This document shows positions 11,930 to 24,399 of a DNA stretch of 64,000 nucleotides, one piece after another. Position numbers and translations under genes: made by a program. Source of the stretch: Dillenia suffruticosa (taxonomy: Eukaryota; Streptophyta; Magnoliopsida; Dilleniales; Dilleniaceae); the NCBI GenBank assembly GCA_033439265.1, contig JAVTVX010000027.1:883001-947000 (forward strand), written 5' to 3'. A model generated the notes under the pieces. That model made no database searches. It was not told the origin of the DNA and saw nothing but the letters and a program-made list of their open reading frames with translations. Position 1 is the first letter of the stretch. The number at the start of each line of letters is the position of its first letter.

Positions 11930-14902
11930 TTCCCTTCGTTTAATTACTCAGAATTTCCTCTTCTCGTGCATTAGTCATTTGTATAAAATTGCAAAATCTT
12001 GTTAACTTTCCCTAGATCGCTTATGTCAATCTTTTGTACTACATCAAATGTTTGTTTTAGTAACAAAATTATATGACTTTTTTGCGTCTTTCTTTTTCTT
12101 ACCCATTACGTATGTGGTTGTTTGTTTGATGGGAAAGTCATGTTAGGTGCATGCAAAGGTCTGAAAAGTTAATAATCTACTGTCAAACATGGTAAACCAT
12201 CTAATCCTGAAATGGGTCAAGGTCAAGCTGTTAAAGGTATATAGTTTCAATATCTAAACTAACAATATTGATGCTGATCATGTTTATGGGATGTGCAGTG
12301 TGTACGTGTGTATTTGCGTGTGTACGTGTGTCTACCATTATCTTTCTTCAAATGCGGGGACTATGTTACTATTGTCATGATAGGTAGGTAACTTTGTTTT
12401 ATCATCGGGCAATTACATGTTGGCTTATGGTTCTTTTAATCTCTCTTGAAACACCGGCGGCTTGGCACAAACAATCCTAAGCATTTGTGTTTCTGGGCAG
12501 AGCTTATGCCTGTGCAGTTCGAGTTCCCATGATCATTTTAAATAATGTTATGTGAACCAAATGTGTCGAAAAATAAATGAACTGAATCTTGCATGATAGT
12601 TCACAGTGATATGTTCCGATCAATTTTTAATCAAATCTTTATTTGAATTGATCATAACATATTCATGATTTTATGAAAAATTGATAAAAATATATTGACG
12701 TAAACTGTCATATAAAATTTAGCCGATTCATTCGGTGAATCATTTGATTTATATAGCATTACACTATAATATTTAGGTTGGTCTTATTGTTCCATCCTAT
12801 GACATACCTGGCCCTACTTATATATTTTAATGCAGCATGGAAGCCAATTTACCTCCTGCCAGGCTATTGTCTACTTGGTTACATATGAATGTTACGTAAG
12901 ATACATTAATATATGCATATATTAGATTAATCATCATAGTTTTCTTAAAAGATGCTTCTGGAAAATTTGTTATGAATAAACATATTGCGAAATTCCAAAA
13001 ACTACTCGTGTTTGAGCTTGTTTTAAAAACTTTAGCAATTGAATTGATGAAGGTGATGGTTTGGTCTGCTACACTGACACTGTATTTGTGCTTACCGATT
13101 AGTATTTTTCCTCAATTTTTTTTTGCTTTATGTGAGTCAATTATTTATTTTCTCTAATTCGTGAGTGCCAGTAATAAAAAATGCAGTGCCACAAGAGAGA
13201 GAGAGAGAGAGAGATCCCTGCCGTCTGGCATCCAATCTATGCTTTGAACGGCATGAGACATGTTTTTTTGTTTCCTATCTGCACCCTACTTGGTCAACAT
13301 CCCTTGTTATGTTCCCCCTAAACAACTGAGCTCAACCCTGGTTCTTAAGTGATCATGATCTGGATTCTATCAACATATTGTGTTCAGCTTGACACTCTGC
13401 ATGGAAATGGGGGGTCATTCACTTCATTGAGCATTATGTGACTTCACGGTCGTTCAAGACGTACCTTCAAATTCACCACAGTATGGGTAACATCTTCATT
13501 GTGTTTCACTACCAAACCAGTTAGGCATGGGGGCTGTTTGAATAATTGTATGCCTTGTTTTTCTCACACACTGGGATGGATCCAAAATAATTGAGGACCT
13601 CAGAATTCAAGTTTAGAGTGCTTGATTTTGGGGGTCAGGATGGGCGGTGGGGTGGGGTGGGGGTAATCCCTAAATTGGCATTAGTTGATTTGAAACAGTC
13701 ATTATTGGTTGATGTGTGGATTTTGCGTAAGTTTTGGATCAATTCCTCATCTCATGTGCTTGCCTGGTACAAATAGTTGATGAATTACTACGCATTTCTA
13801 CTACCCATCCAACAAAGATGAAAGCCCGCCTTAGGGATCCCTTGGTGCCGAGTGGAAAGGTCTCATGCTCACAGGATACAAAGTTATTCTAAAGATGACG
13901 GCCAAGAGCTCACGACAGGAATGTTTTATCCCATTAACACCTAAGTAGAGTTTGGTTCCAAGCAGAGAACACAAGGGATACGTATGAAACCAAAAACATC
14001 ATGTGTAGTTTGTAGAGACAGAATCAGAAACTATTTTCATTTTCAGGATAAAAATGAGTTTCTTCTTCTTAGGGAACGCGAGGGATGGATACGGAAAATT
14101 TAATAATTTTTTTATAACTTTATCTTCACATTTCTTTTTTTTTTTTTTTTAATGTCGTCTCTACAATCTCGTATGTTAACTATCCTATGGATAAGTACAC
14201 GCATGTTTCTGCCATCATTAAAAACTGAAGGAAAAGGAAAAACAAAACAAATGGTCATGTGGAGCTGAATCCTTCTCCTATGGTGGTGGCTACGAATTAG
14301 CCGAAACTTGAGGTTGACAAAAGGACCCTTAAGTCTCAAGTTCTCATTCTCATCCAAACCCAGATCTCCATTCTCCCAAAAGACACCATATGAAGGACCT
14401 TCTCTCATTCATACTGCTAGGACAGCATTGAACATCCATATCCCCCATCTCTTTGTTGTCTGATCCAATAATCTCCAAACCTATCCTCAACCTACCAATA
14501 TCACAAAATCTGGCTTCTTTTACGAAAATTAAACCCAATTCCAAGCAGAAAACCTTTTGCTTATCTTTGAATAAAGCAGAGAAAGAAGGAAAAATCCATC
14601 GAAACATCTAAAAAAGAAAAAACAGAAGAGCTGACAAACCTCACTTTTGGTATTTAATATACCTTGCAACTAGAAATGCCAAATGGGTGTGTCTGAAAGC
14701 AAAACAAAGAAGAAAAGTACCAAAAAAAAAAAAGGCAGTAGTATTTCCCATATTCCCTCTAAACAATTACAGGTAACTGCTAGCTGTACATACACTCAAG
14801 GAAAAAAAGAAGAAAAATATTTATAATAAATAATTAGTAATAATAAGAGAGATCAGGGAGAATCCCTTTGAACAACAAATAAATTATGACTTAACAGTGA
14901 AT
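11930..14902. other. Intergenic spacer between reductase upstream region and ARO 3' end
   Basis: No supported gene. It includes a (GT)-rich patch near 12297-12332 and a (GA)n microsatellite at about 13194-13213. A patch near 12836-12895 has exon-like composition, but I could not link it to the open frame at 11621-11929. The part from about 14640 to 14902 is probably the ARO 3' UTR. Confidence 0.45.
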
Positions 14903-16894
14903 TTAGTGAAATCCTCTTGATCCTCTAGATTGATAAAGCTCCAGTTTACCTTTTGCCTCTTGTATCAATGTCTCTACCGATTCATCTTGAATCATGGATG
15001 CTTGCTTGGATGCCCATTCAAGCACTGTGAGGACCTCAGCCTTTGCAAGCTCCTCACTGTCAGGCCAATGCATTGCAATGTAGCATAGGAGAGTCAATGC
15101 AGAAATTTGAACAGCATGTTCTCCAAAATATACAAGCTGGATTAGGTGTTTTGCTCCACCAGCATTTATTATAGCCTTTGAGTGATCCATATGGAGATAG
15201 TTGTCTGTGCAGGCAAACTTTGTGAGTGCTATTGAAGCCTCCTCTGATACCTCGCTTTCTCTCTCATCAAGTAACTTGACCAATGGCCCTATCATCCTAG
15301 TTTCTGTTGATCTAAACATCCTTGCTAAATTCCCAATGGCCTTAATACAGGGTATGAGGAGTTCTGAATCTGCCTTTTCGATGACCTTAAGTAGTTGATC
15401 AACGACCGCCTTGCAAGCAGGGGAATTAGGCTTGAATGCAGACCTTCTCAAGTCAGTATCGTGCTCAGCCACTGCAGTAATCTCCATCAGTGCCATGGCA
15501 GAATTGTATTGAACATCCGGAGGCCCTTTCTGTAATAGGACTGCAAAGCACAAAAGAGCTCTCGACTCGGTGATGCTGCGGCAAATTGCTGAGTTTCCCT
15601 TGGCTAGCTTCCATAGGGCTCTTGCTGCCATTGCCTTCATTTTTGCTTTTGTCTCCGGGTCTTCTGATTCCCGCGCTTTTATGCTAATCCCGGAGAGGGA
15701 AAGATTTTGACGGTGGTGGGGTTGGCTGGTTTGATGTACTGTTTTTACATTACCTTGGCTCTTGGACCTAACATGGTTGGTGGTGTTTGTGACATTGCCA
15801 GGCTGTTCTGGTGGCTTGGACAGGGACTTGGCAGCCATTGTACTTGTAACCGCATTGTGCAACTGAATTAGGGGTTGATATCTCGATGGATGAGGAATTT
15901 GTTTATAGTTCTGGTCCTCTTCATTGGTGTCGGCAATGTTGCTATTGTCGGCGTTTGAATTGGCGGTGGTCGCCATTACAACGGCGTGGATTGATGTGGC
16001 TTTGTTGGTGGCAATGGCATATTTGCTATGCTCTTGAATGGTTTCAAAAGCGAGATGACTGACCAGAAGTCTGATAATATTGTTCTGAGCAAAAAGATCT
16101 TGGCATTTGGTGTAATTCCCCGCGAGCTCAGACACAGCCCAAGCCACCATAGCCTGTGCCTTCATTTGACCTTCTTTGAGGACTTTCGCAAACACTGAGC
16201 AAACATTAGCTTGCACCATGTGTTCGACACTTTCCGGGTCTTTCGCAAGAAGACCAATTGCCTTAGCTGCATTCTCCTGACCCTCCATTTGACCTTCCTT
16301 GATCAATTTCAACAAGGGCCCAATCCCACCTTCCTCTATGATCAACTTCCCGTATCTATCATTGTCCTGAGCTAGAGAAACAAGCGATGCTGCAGCATCT
16401 GCTCGATCCTCCAGAGAACCAGTATAGAGAATTGCGATCTGTTCCCAGATCACGCACAAGATAGGCTCATTAGCAGCTATAGGAGGCAGGCCAAGGTACT
16501 CATCATCGCGCTCGGAGGCCGGTGTAGAGACCTGAAGAAGCCATGAGACATCACCAATGGAATTCCCCAGCTGGGAGGACATTTTGCGGAAGGCAGCAGC
16601 AGGGATAATGGTGAAGACACGCTTGATGAGGCTGTGAGCACGACACTTGAGGACCAGAGACAGAGCCTTCTCGAGCACTTGCTCGGTGTCATCGATGATT
16701 CGGCGTGTGGGGCGCTCGTAGAGGTCAGAACTGGCGCGTGCCGCTTGGCGGAGGAGAGTGGCTAGTTTCTCTGTCTTGGATTTGAGTTCTTGACATTCTT
16801 GTCTGAAATTTGGACTTGCTTCATCAGCTGCCTTCACCACTTGATCTGCTAATTGGATTGGCTTTGCTAAGATCAGCTTAACTATGTCTGCCAT
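14903..16894 (-). CDS. ARO2: ARMADILLO REPEAT ONLY (ARO) protein
   Basis: An intact intronless frame of 663 residues, the usual length for the family. The family start MADIVKLILAKP is at 16894; an upstream in-frame ATG at 16903 (MFV before it) is less likely. Residues 1 to about 125 form the conserved helical N-terminal region (QAARASSDLYERPTRRIIDD). Armadillo repeats follow (for example RADAAASLVSLAQDNDRY, EGGIGPLLKLIKEG and ENAAKAIGLLAKD). A low-complexity Asn/Ser/His-rich linker spans about 310-420, and a second repeat block runs to the C terminus (KAMAARALWKLAKGNSAICR, CIKAIGNLAR). In Arabidopsis, ARO1 controls polar growth and actin in pollen tubes, and ARO2-4 restrict ROP GTPase domains in root hairs and other cells. 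Location beside the leaf reductase matches ARO2, and the DnaJ and cold-shock neighbours match ARO3, so this may represent the common ancestor of both. Confidence 0.93.
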   Translation of the reverse strand: MADIVKLILAKPIQLADQVVKAADEASPNFRQECQELKSKTEKLATLLRQAARASSDLYERPTRRIIDDTEQVLEKALSLVLKCRAHSLIKRVFTIIPAAAFRKMSSQLGNSIGDVSWLLQVSTPASERDDEYLGLPPIAANEPILCVIWEQIAILYTGSLEDRADAAASLVSLAQDNDRYGKLIIEEGGIGPLLKLIKEGQMEGQENAAKAIGLLAKDPESVEHMVQANVCSVFAKVLKEGQMKAQAMVAWAVSELAGNYTKCQDLFAQNNIIRLLVSHLAFETIQEHSKYAIATNKATSIHAVVMATTANSNADNSNIADTNEEDQNYKQIPHPSRYQPLIQLHNAVTSTMAAKSLSKPPEQPGNVTNTTNHVRSKSQGNVKTVHQTSQPHHRQNLSLSGISIKARESEDPETKAKMKAMAARALWKLAKGNSAICRSITESRALLCFAVLLQKGPPDVQYNSAMALMEITAVAEHDTDLRRSAFKPNSPACKAVVDQLLKVIEKADSELLIPCIKAIGNLARMFRSTETRMIGPLVKLLDERESEVSEEASIALTKFACTDNYLHMDHSKAIINAGGAKHLIQLVYFGEHAVQISALTLLCYIAMHWPDSEELAKAEVLTVLEWASKQASMIQDESVETLIQEAKGKLELYQSRGSRGFH

Positions 16895-16974
16895 AACAAA
16901 CACCCAATACTCAAATCCTCCCCTTTGTTGTTGTCTGGATCAAAGATCAAACGAATAAACTCATGAGAGGGGGG

Positions 16975-17360
16975 GGGGGAAGCTAAATGGGGTTGGTTGA
17001 GAAATTAGCTGGCAAGGAAGAGAGTTGTGGGAACGTGGGAGGGGTGATGTGGGGGGAGGATTTGAAGTTGTAAAAATGGAGAATTGTTATGTGGGAAAAG
17101 TTGAGAGAGAGAGAGATGGGTTTTGGTTTGGTCTTACTGTTGTCCAGGTCTTTGCTTTCTGTTTTACAAGGTCAAACGCGTTTAGTCTTTAGTTGGATGC
17201 CTTCTTTCTTTTATAGTATTTTTTTTTTCAGCTTCACTGCCTTACCAACCTTACTGGGTTCCCACAGTTACTGCCATCAGACCCCAATTACCCACATGCG
17301 TTTTTCAATGTTCTTTTTCTGTATTTGGAGAACTACGGTTAAAGAAGCAGTAGAGTAACC
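16975..17360. other. 5' flank of the ARO gene
   Basis: Contains a G run (about 16970-16979), a GA repeat (about 17104-17115) and a T run. No coding content is supported, although a short plus-strand frame spans it. Confidence 0.5.
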
Positions 17361-18090
17361 GATGTTGTGTACAGAGAGATAGGCTGTCATGTGCAACCCA
17401 CCAATTCCACTGAGGTGGGTCCTCATCCCTTCAATAGACATGACCCCATGGCTGATTACACCCGTAACCAAATCAAAATCCCTAATTATTTCACAATTCA
17501 AAATTAAATCAAAATCATAAATATTTTAATTCTTAACAAAGAAATTAAACTAAAATAAATTACACAGATTTTCGTGTTCATAACCATACAAAGTTTTTAT
17601 TAAATTTATCTTTGAGCAACGTTGAATGTGATTTTTTTTTTTTTTTGAGAACTTAATCACTCATTCGTCAGTAACATATTATATATTTCAACAAATATAA
17701 TAATATTTATTTTTTGAATACGTGGGATGGTTACTATCGAGTTATAGAACAATTATCATATTAACTAAGTAATTATGTAGCTATAATCCAAAATAAGCAA
17801 ATACAAACCTAATCAGTTGCTATCAAAGTATTCAAAGGATGTTTGAGTTCTTATTTTTCTTATTATTATTATTTTTAAAAAAAAAAAAAGAAAGCACCAA
17901 GAACTTTAACATCTTAATAATTATCAGAAAACAATGGATGGAGCATTTCATGGTTAGAATTTGTCTGGACTAGGAGACTTATGAGGTCAAATTATGTATA
18001 CTTATATATATATATATATATATATGATTTAGATTCCTATACTTATATAGTTTTATAAATATATATATATATATATATATATGTATACCA

Positions 18091-18245
18091 ATGATTAGTT
18101 AGTCTAGTGGAATATGATATTAGATTTCTTAATCAAAATCTCTAGTTTGACTCAAGACTTGAACATGGAACAGACTATATAATTTCAGACCGGATTAATT
18201 GAAATATGATTATAGATATCGATTGATATAATACAAAAAATATAT
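18091..18245 (+). repeat. SINE-like repeat, copy 2
   Basis: Plus-orientation member with the family head 'gattagttagtctagtgg', then 'atatgatat', 'cttaatcaaaatctc', the B-box-like 'gtttgactcaag', the 3' motif 'cggattaattgaaatatgat' and an A-rich end. It closely parallels the copy at 57848-58045. Confidence 0.6.
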
Positions 18246-18365
18246 AATTTAGATTCCAACATATTGCTTAATTTTGAGACATTAATTTTTTCGGCTAATT
18301 ACGTTTTTACTTTTTTATATGATTTAGATTTGGTTCCGTTTGGCACGGTTCGCAGATTTTCTCTC

Positions 18366-18369
<4 letters not shown>

Positions 18370-18426
<57 letters not shown>
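18370..18426 (+). repeat. (CT)n microsatellite
   Basis: A nearly perfect dinucleotide run of about 57 bases. Confidence 0.95.
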
Positions 18427-18430
<4 letters not shown>

Positions 18431-19025
18431 TTATTTTTGCTCCAAAAAGGTTTCCCTCTTTTGATTTTGATTGTGAGGCTCCCATGGCTATCATTTGTAT
18501 AAATATTAATTATTTTATCAAAATAATAAAATAATTATATTTTATATTAAAAAATATAAAATAATTAAATATATAATTATTACTCATATAAAAAATAAAA
18601 ATTATAAATAAATAAATAATTTATTAAATATTTAAAAGTATAAATATAAAAAAATATAAAGATTTTGATGTAAATATTAATTAATTTAAAATATTTCAAA
18701 AACAAAGAAAGTCGATATTACTAAATTCTCGTGTCTCAAATATGGTATATTCCATCTAACCCTGTAAGCAGGAATGCTCTCTCTCCCTCTCTCTAAACCA
18801 TATATATATAATGGAAAAATCAAGACTTAGACTCTTCCAATGCAGACCATTGACATTCCTTTAGGGTGGACCTGGTTTAAGTCATACATCTTAATTTCGA
18901 AGGTAGCAATTGTGAGTTTCATGTAATGAAAGGGCTTCTTTGGGGGAGGTGGATAGCCATGGAATTGTCGTGCTTAAATAGAGTGAGAGAGATTCTTTGT
19001 TTTTCCCTTTCATGATGATTAGGTT

Positions 19026-19056
<31 letters not shown>

Positions 19057-21274
19057 GGTTATTCTGATGACCAGGCACACCTCCTTTGCAAGGACTCGGG
19101 AGTAGGAATGGTGTTGGTCAAAAGGATCATTCTGAAATTTTGTTTGAACTTATACCTTTTAGCAGAGGAGAAATTTTATTGCTTTAACAACCCTATTCCA
19201 ATCAGTAATTTTCAAGAAATAAAATATTAAATTAATTAATAATTTAATTAAAATTATAGAAAATTCTCTCAATTCAATGGATATGGACATTGGTTAACAG
19301 GGCCGTGAATTTTCAAAGCTTGATTCTTTGACCAAGCTGCAACACTCCAACACTCCACTTGCCATAGGGCAGACCTCAACCATCCCTTTCTTGGATTATT
19401 ACCGCACTCAAGACAAAGAATGAGGCTGAGCGGCTGACACCTTTCCCACTTTGCCATTCTCATCTTACCGGTGATGTTTTTCCATCCAAATAGTTTGACA
19501 TATTGGATAATTCGATTTAAATATTTATAAAAATTCTATTTAAAAAATGACTCTCCCAATATAATTTTTTTCATTTTCATATTTCAAAATATAACATATC
19601 ATTCCACTAAACTAACTATTAGTCGGCGACATCCCTCTCTCTCTCTCTCTCTTTGCCCCTTTTTTGGGGGCATTGGAGTCAAGTAGGTAAATTAAAAAAA
19701 AAAAATAGAATTTGTTCAAAAGTTGATAGAAATGTGCAGCATACTTTCCACATGAGAAGTGATTTGCATCTTGATTAATAGGACTTGAGTTTTTGAACTT
19801 CTTGTAGCCGTAGAGTGAGGAAAAGAATCCAATGGCCAATTTAAATCCTATTATGAGGGTTTGATAGTGCATGGTTGTATTTTTCCGAGAGTCCATTTTA
19901 TGGAGATCAAAGGAGAGACCGAGCTGCTATGGCTGATCAGAGGGTAAAAGAGTAATACGGTAATACTGTATAAATCAAATAAGTTATATATTAAATAAAA
20001 TAAATTCTACATAATGGTCGATATTAATAAAAATAAAATAAAAATTTTCAAATTTGAATAATGATAAACTGTTAATTTTTTAACTTACGCAAAAAAATTT
20101 TAAAAATATAATGAGAGGAACCATCATTTAAAATTCACTTATTAGTTTTTGACCCATGATTTTGTCCAAATCTATTTTTTTATTATTTATAACCAACCAG
20201 TATATGAAACTATATTTTAATATATTATTTTGATTCGATTGTTTATTAGATCCAATTTAATTAGAGCTCTATTAATTTTTATATTCTCAAATTTTAAATT
20301 TGAGATTTGATTGACTCATCTAATACTCTTATCAAAATGCCCCTAATATAGTGCGGGAATGGAAAAAGATGGACATAAATGTATATAGCTTTCTCGTTGT
20401 ATTTTTATAAAGAGATTTTTTATATCTCGAATTACCTCAAAATTATCAAAAGAGTAATTTCTCCGTCAAATTTTACCCTCTCTAACACGTTTATTTATTA
20501 AACCGAATTTTCATCGCTCCAAATCTCTCTGTCTCTCATATTTAGGAGAGCTCGTTGAATTTCATTGTCTCACTCTACAAGTAACTGAATCAACATGGTA
20601 ATGATATTAAAGCAAGGACAACATGTGTTTCATAGGTTCACAGGACAAGGATTTTCCTTTCCTTTTTATGGAAAAATCAAGGACTGAATTTGGTCCATCC
20701 AATCCAATGCCGACAAAAATATGAAAATTTTGGTCAAGTCATTATGCATTCTTTGAAATATCATAAAGCAACTGAAATGAATTTTTTGGGGGCCATCCTT
20801 ATTTTCATAGGGCAGTGAGAGCTTTTCTACAGACAATGTTGGGGATCACTGGAGTTAACATGACCTGAATGATCTTTCCAGGTAGTTTCCCTCTTCACAA
20901 AATCGAGACAACAAAAAAACAAAAAAGAATGAATTTTTATATAAAATATAATATTTACATTTGTCACAAATATAAAAAATAAATAATTCCATTTTCTAAT
21001 TTATTAATTTGTCAAAACATATGTTAAAATTCAATATCACTTATTGTCCAATGATGAAAATGTAATCTCACTTATTTTCCAACATTTTTATATATATAAG
21101 ACTAAGTTTTTAAACGTGACAATAATGCCCTGGGTCTTATTTATTTATTTATTTTAGTCGCATATTTCTCGTGGTCAATGTGTAATAGAAGAAAATACAT
21201 AGGCTAAATTGGTAAAATTTTTATATAATTCATTTTTTTTTCAAATAAAGGGTTACTACCCCATTAAAACTCTC

Positions 21275-21365
21275 TCTCATCCCCAATGGGACATTCTAGT
21301 GGTACGAATCCCTCCCTCAATCTAATGATTTCACGATCAAATATTTGTATAACTAGGTGTCGGTA
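21275..21365 (+). repeat. Second dispersed repeat family, copy A
   Basis: Words in order: 'ccaatgggacattctagtgg', 'tacgaatcc', 'atttcacgatcaaata' and 'tgtataac'. The segment at 26417-26500 has the same order with substitutions. The 'ctagtggtacgaatcc' start resembles a tRNA-derived A-box region. Family identity unknown. Confidence 0.4.
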
Positions 21366-24300
21366 GATAAACACATAACAATAGACCCAAAGAAATCAAA
21401 ACCAACCCCCTTTCTTCAGGAAAAAGGGTTTCAAAATTTTTTAAAATGGCCTTAAACCTTGGCCATTAAAATAATTTTTCCTATGAATATTGATGCCCAT
21501 CACTGATATTACTGAATTTATTTTAAAACTTCAGTATTATATTTAAAATAATTGATTTTAAATCACAAAACAAATAGTTATCCTATGTATTTATTGGATG
21601 CTATGATTGTAAGGATAGTCTCGGAGGTAAGGGGCTGGGGTTGCAGGGAACAGCTGCTCTCTCTGAAATTTTAAGAAAAAAGGATTAATAAGCATAGGTT
21701 TCTGTCTTTTGTAGCAGTTATCTATTCACGGTACCAAACGTTGTTCAGGACCCTCCTTGATCTGAATGTATGGTGACTGAATCCATAAAGGGATTGCAAC
21801 CAAAAAAGGACAAAGGTCCAAGGGTCTGCATGTTCCTTTATGAATGAGCATCCAAGAGCAAAAAATCACGTGAACAATGAAGAATCATTGTCCATTTAAG
21901 CTCTATGATAAGAAATTCCTTTTACAACGAAGAACAAAAATGCCCGGATTGAGGGCCTGGAGAATTCGTACGGTCTGCATGTATGCCCATGCATGGGCTC
22001 TTTTTACGATTTTCTGGCACCATAAATGACCGGGACTACTCTACACACCGGGGCCAGCATTCACCTGTAAAATTGGTACCATCTCGTACCATAGATATGT
22101 AAAATCCAAAAATGTTATGCCAAGAGACGGGACAAGATATCTCGATCTAATAAGATGAGTTATTAGATTTCTTAATAAAGCATTATATATAAAACTTAAA
22201 AATAAAAAAAAAATTACGTTTAAAAAGTTTCTCATAAATTGAGTCTAACAGCATAACTTCGAATAGTGATCAGGTTATATCAAAAAAAAGGAGAGAGACA
22301 GTTACGTTTTCGGGTGCTTTTGGTGGCATCTAAGTAATGGTAAAGATTTTGGGAAGTAGTGAAAGAAGATTCATTTGCTGGTGTTTGGTGCATGCAAAAG
22401 TAGAAATTTATATGGCCGCCAAATATATGTGTGTGTTTATGATAGTAGAGGAGAGGTGAATTAAAATTAAAGTTATATTTATGATTTTTTTTTAAAGTTT
22501 ATATACTAAATAGTAATACACAACATTAATTTTTTAGAAAATAAAAACTTTTCTAATTAGTTCAGATTCATTGTTGAAGGGTAGATCCAAACTCCGCCTC
22601 AATTGCTACTGCACAGAATCACAGCTTGGGTATTAATTTTCCCATTACTATGAGCCAATCCCATCGACAGGGCCCAATGACTTTGAAATAGCTTCACTAC
22701 GAGGTGAGGCTCTAGAAAAAAATTTTCAAAGCAAAAATTCTAATTTTTGGGTTAAGAACAAAATCGAACTATATTTTGAATTAGTTTCTGAACTAATTTG
22801 GGTGGGTGGATATTTAACTGTTAAGATTAGTATTAGTTTCTATAATTATTTTGTTTAAAATAGTTCGACAATTTGATTTGGCACTAATTTTACAGAAAAA
22901 TATTTAAAAATAATTTTAAAAAATAAATTATTTTTATTTATAACTCCATGATTAGAATTTTGTGTTAAATATAATTTTCTCATATCGAAGATGAAAAGAA
23001 TATTTCCAGTGTGTTTTTTCTATTTGGGAAACCATTGTAGATTAATGATGGAAGTAAGTACGAAGGGAGCTTGGAATGGGAAATAATTAAGCTATAACTA
23101 TGAAGATTGAAAGCCCAGTGTCAGATACCAAAAAGAGAGGGTTCCTAAATCCTAAATCATTCTTTTTAAACCAAAAATGCAAGTTGAAACAGAGAAAAAA
23201 AAACAGTGAGAAGAAGAATCTCATCATTTCTATTATGGAAATCGACAACAAAGGGGAAAAAAACAAATGGGAAAAGCACCCTGCCAAAAGAATCAAACAG
23301 ATATAGGAAAACAAAAGCGAACCAAAGAATCAAACAGATATTTTCCATTCCATGGACCAATCCACGATTGTTTTTTTTTAATTATAATAATTATAAAATT
23401 ATATTTTAATTAATTTGATTTGAGTTTTATCGAATTAATTTAAAAAAAAAAAAAAACTTTCATAATATTATTTTTTTATGATTTTTAAATTTTAAAAAAT
23501 TTAACAATTTTACTGCTTAACTACGTCCTTTCGTGCAAAATGTATTATTTGCCTTTTCTCCTGCCATCCCGTGTTGCCTTTTCTCCTGCCATCCCATGTT
23601 GCTTCCCACTTGGTTACCGTGGCCCGGGGGCGCGCGGGGGGGTGGGAAATCTTACATGGGCATGGGAGGAGTGGGTCCCAAAAGTACCATTCCAGGGTAT
23701 TTCTCAGAAGCTTACCTGCGTGGAAAATGGGACACAAAATTCATCATCGGATGAAATGACATGCAAAAGAGAGAGAGAGAGAGACAGTCACACTCCCCTT
23801 GGACATAAAAATTAAATTTCTTTACTAGTACAACCTAAGCGTATTCAAAAGAGGGTATGAGTCATGGGCGGAGGTCTTCTCTCCACGTTTTACTCATTTC
23901 ACAAAATTATTTTAAAATAATTTTTAAAGCTATGTAGAAAAAATAGTTTTCTTTTTTTTTTTCAAAATATAACCCTTAATTAAAAAAACCCCAAAATAAT
24001 GATATTTAACATCATCAAAAAAGGTAAAAGGCCACAAATAATTAAAAAGTAAATACACATACACTGCATAACTATGAAGAAAATATTTATGTTGAATGAA
24101 TTCTATTTTAAATTAATTCGAAATATAATTTCGAATATATCAAATGAAAAGAAAAAGGGAAAGATAAAAGGAAAAACAAGGGCACGTGGTGGTCGGACAT
24201 GACATTGATTGGCCTTCATTCCTTCATTCACGGACAGCCCCTTGCGGTGATCGTAGATCATCGTAGGCCACGTGGTCGTACGTAAAAGTTATAGATAGCT

Positions 24301-24399
24301 TATCAGCCTTTTCTTTGTACTGTACATGAGTCAACTGGATTTTATTGGATATGCCTCTTCTTTTAAATTTAATATCAAAACCTACACCAACGACCACAA

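Larger units (their letters stand above)
17361..24399. other. Gene-poor AT-rich spacer with microsatellites and repeat relics
   Basis: About 7 kb without any gene I can support. It holds (TA)n tracts near 18005-18025 and 18059-18082, a long (CT)n at 18370-18426, (GA)n at about 19026-19051, one SINE-like copy (18091-18245) and a member of a second small repeat family (21275-21365). A balanced-composition patch at 21600-22070 has no recognisable frame. A GC-rich run near 23620-23645 lies in non-coding sequence. Confidence 0.5.

Noticed and set aside
12836..12900. Exon-like patch preceded by TGCAG
   Set aside because: Could not be joined in phase to the open frame at 11621-11929 and has no family similarity I can see.
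15201..16692. Antisense and alternate-frame ORFs inside the ARO gene
   Set aside because: They are shadows of the 663-residue armadillo frame.
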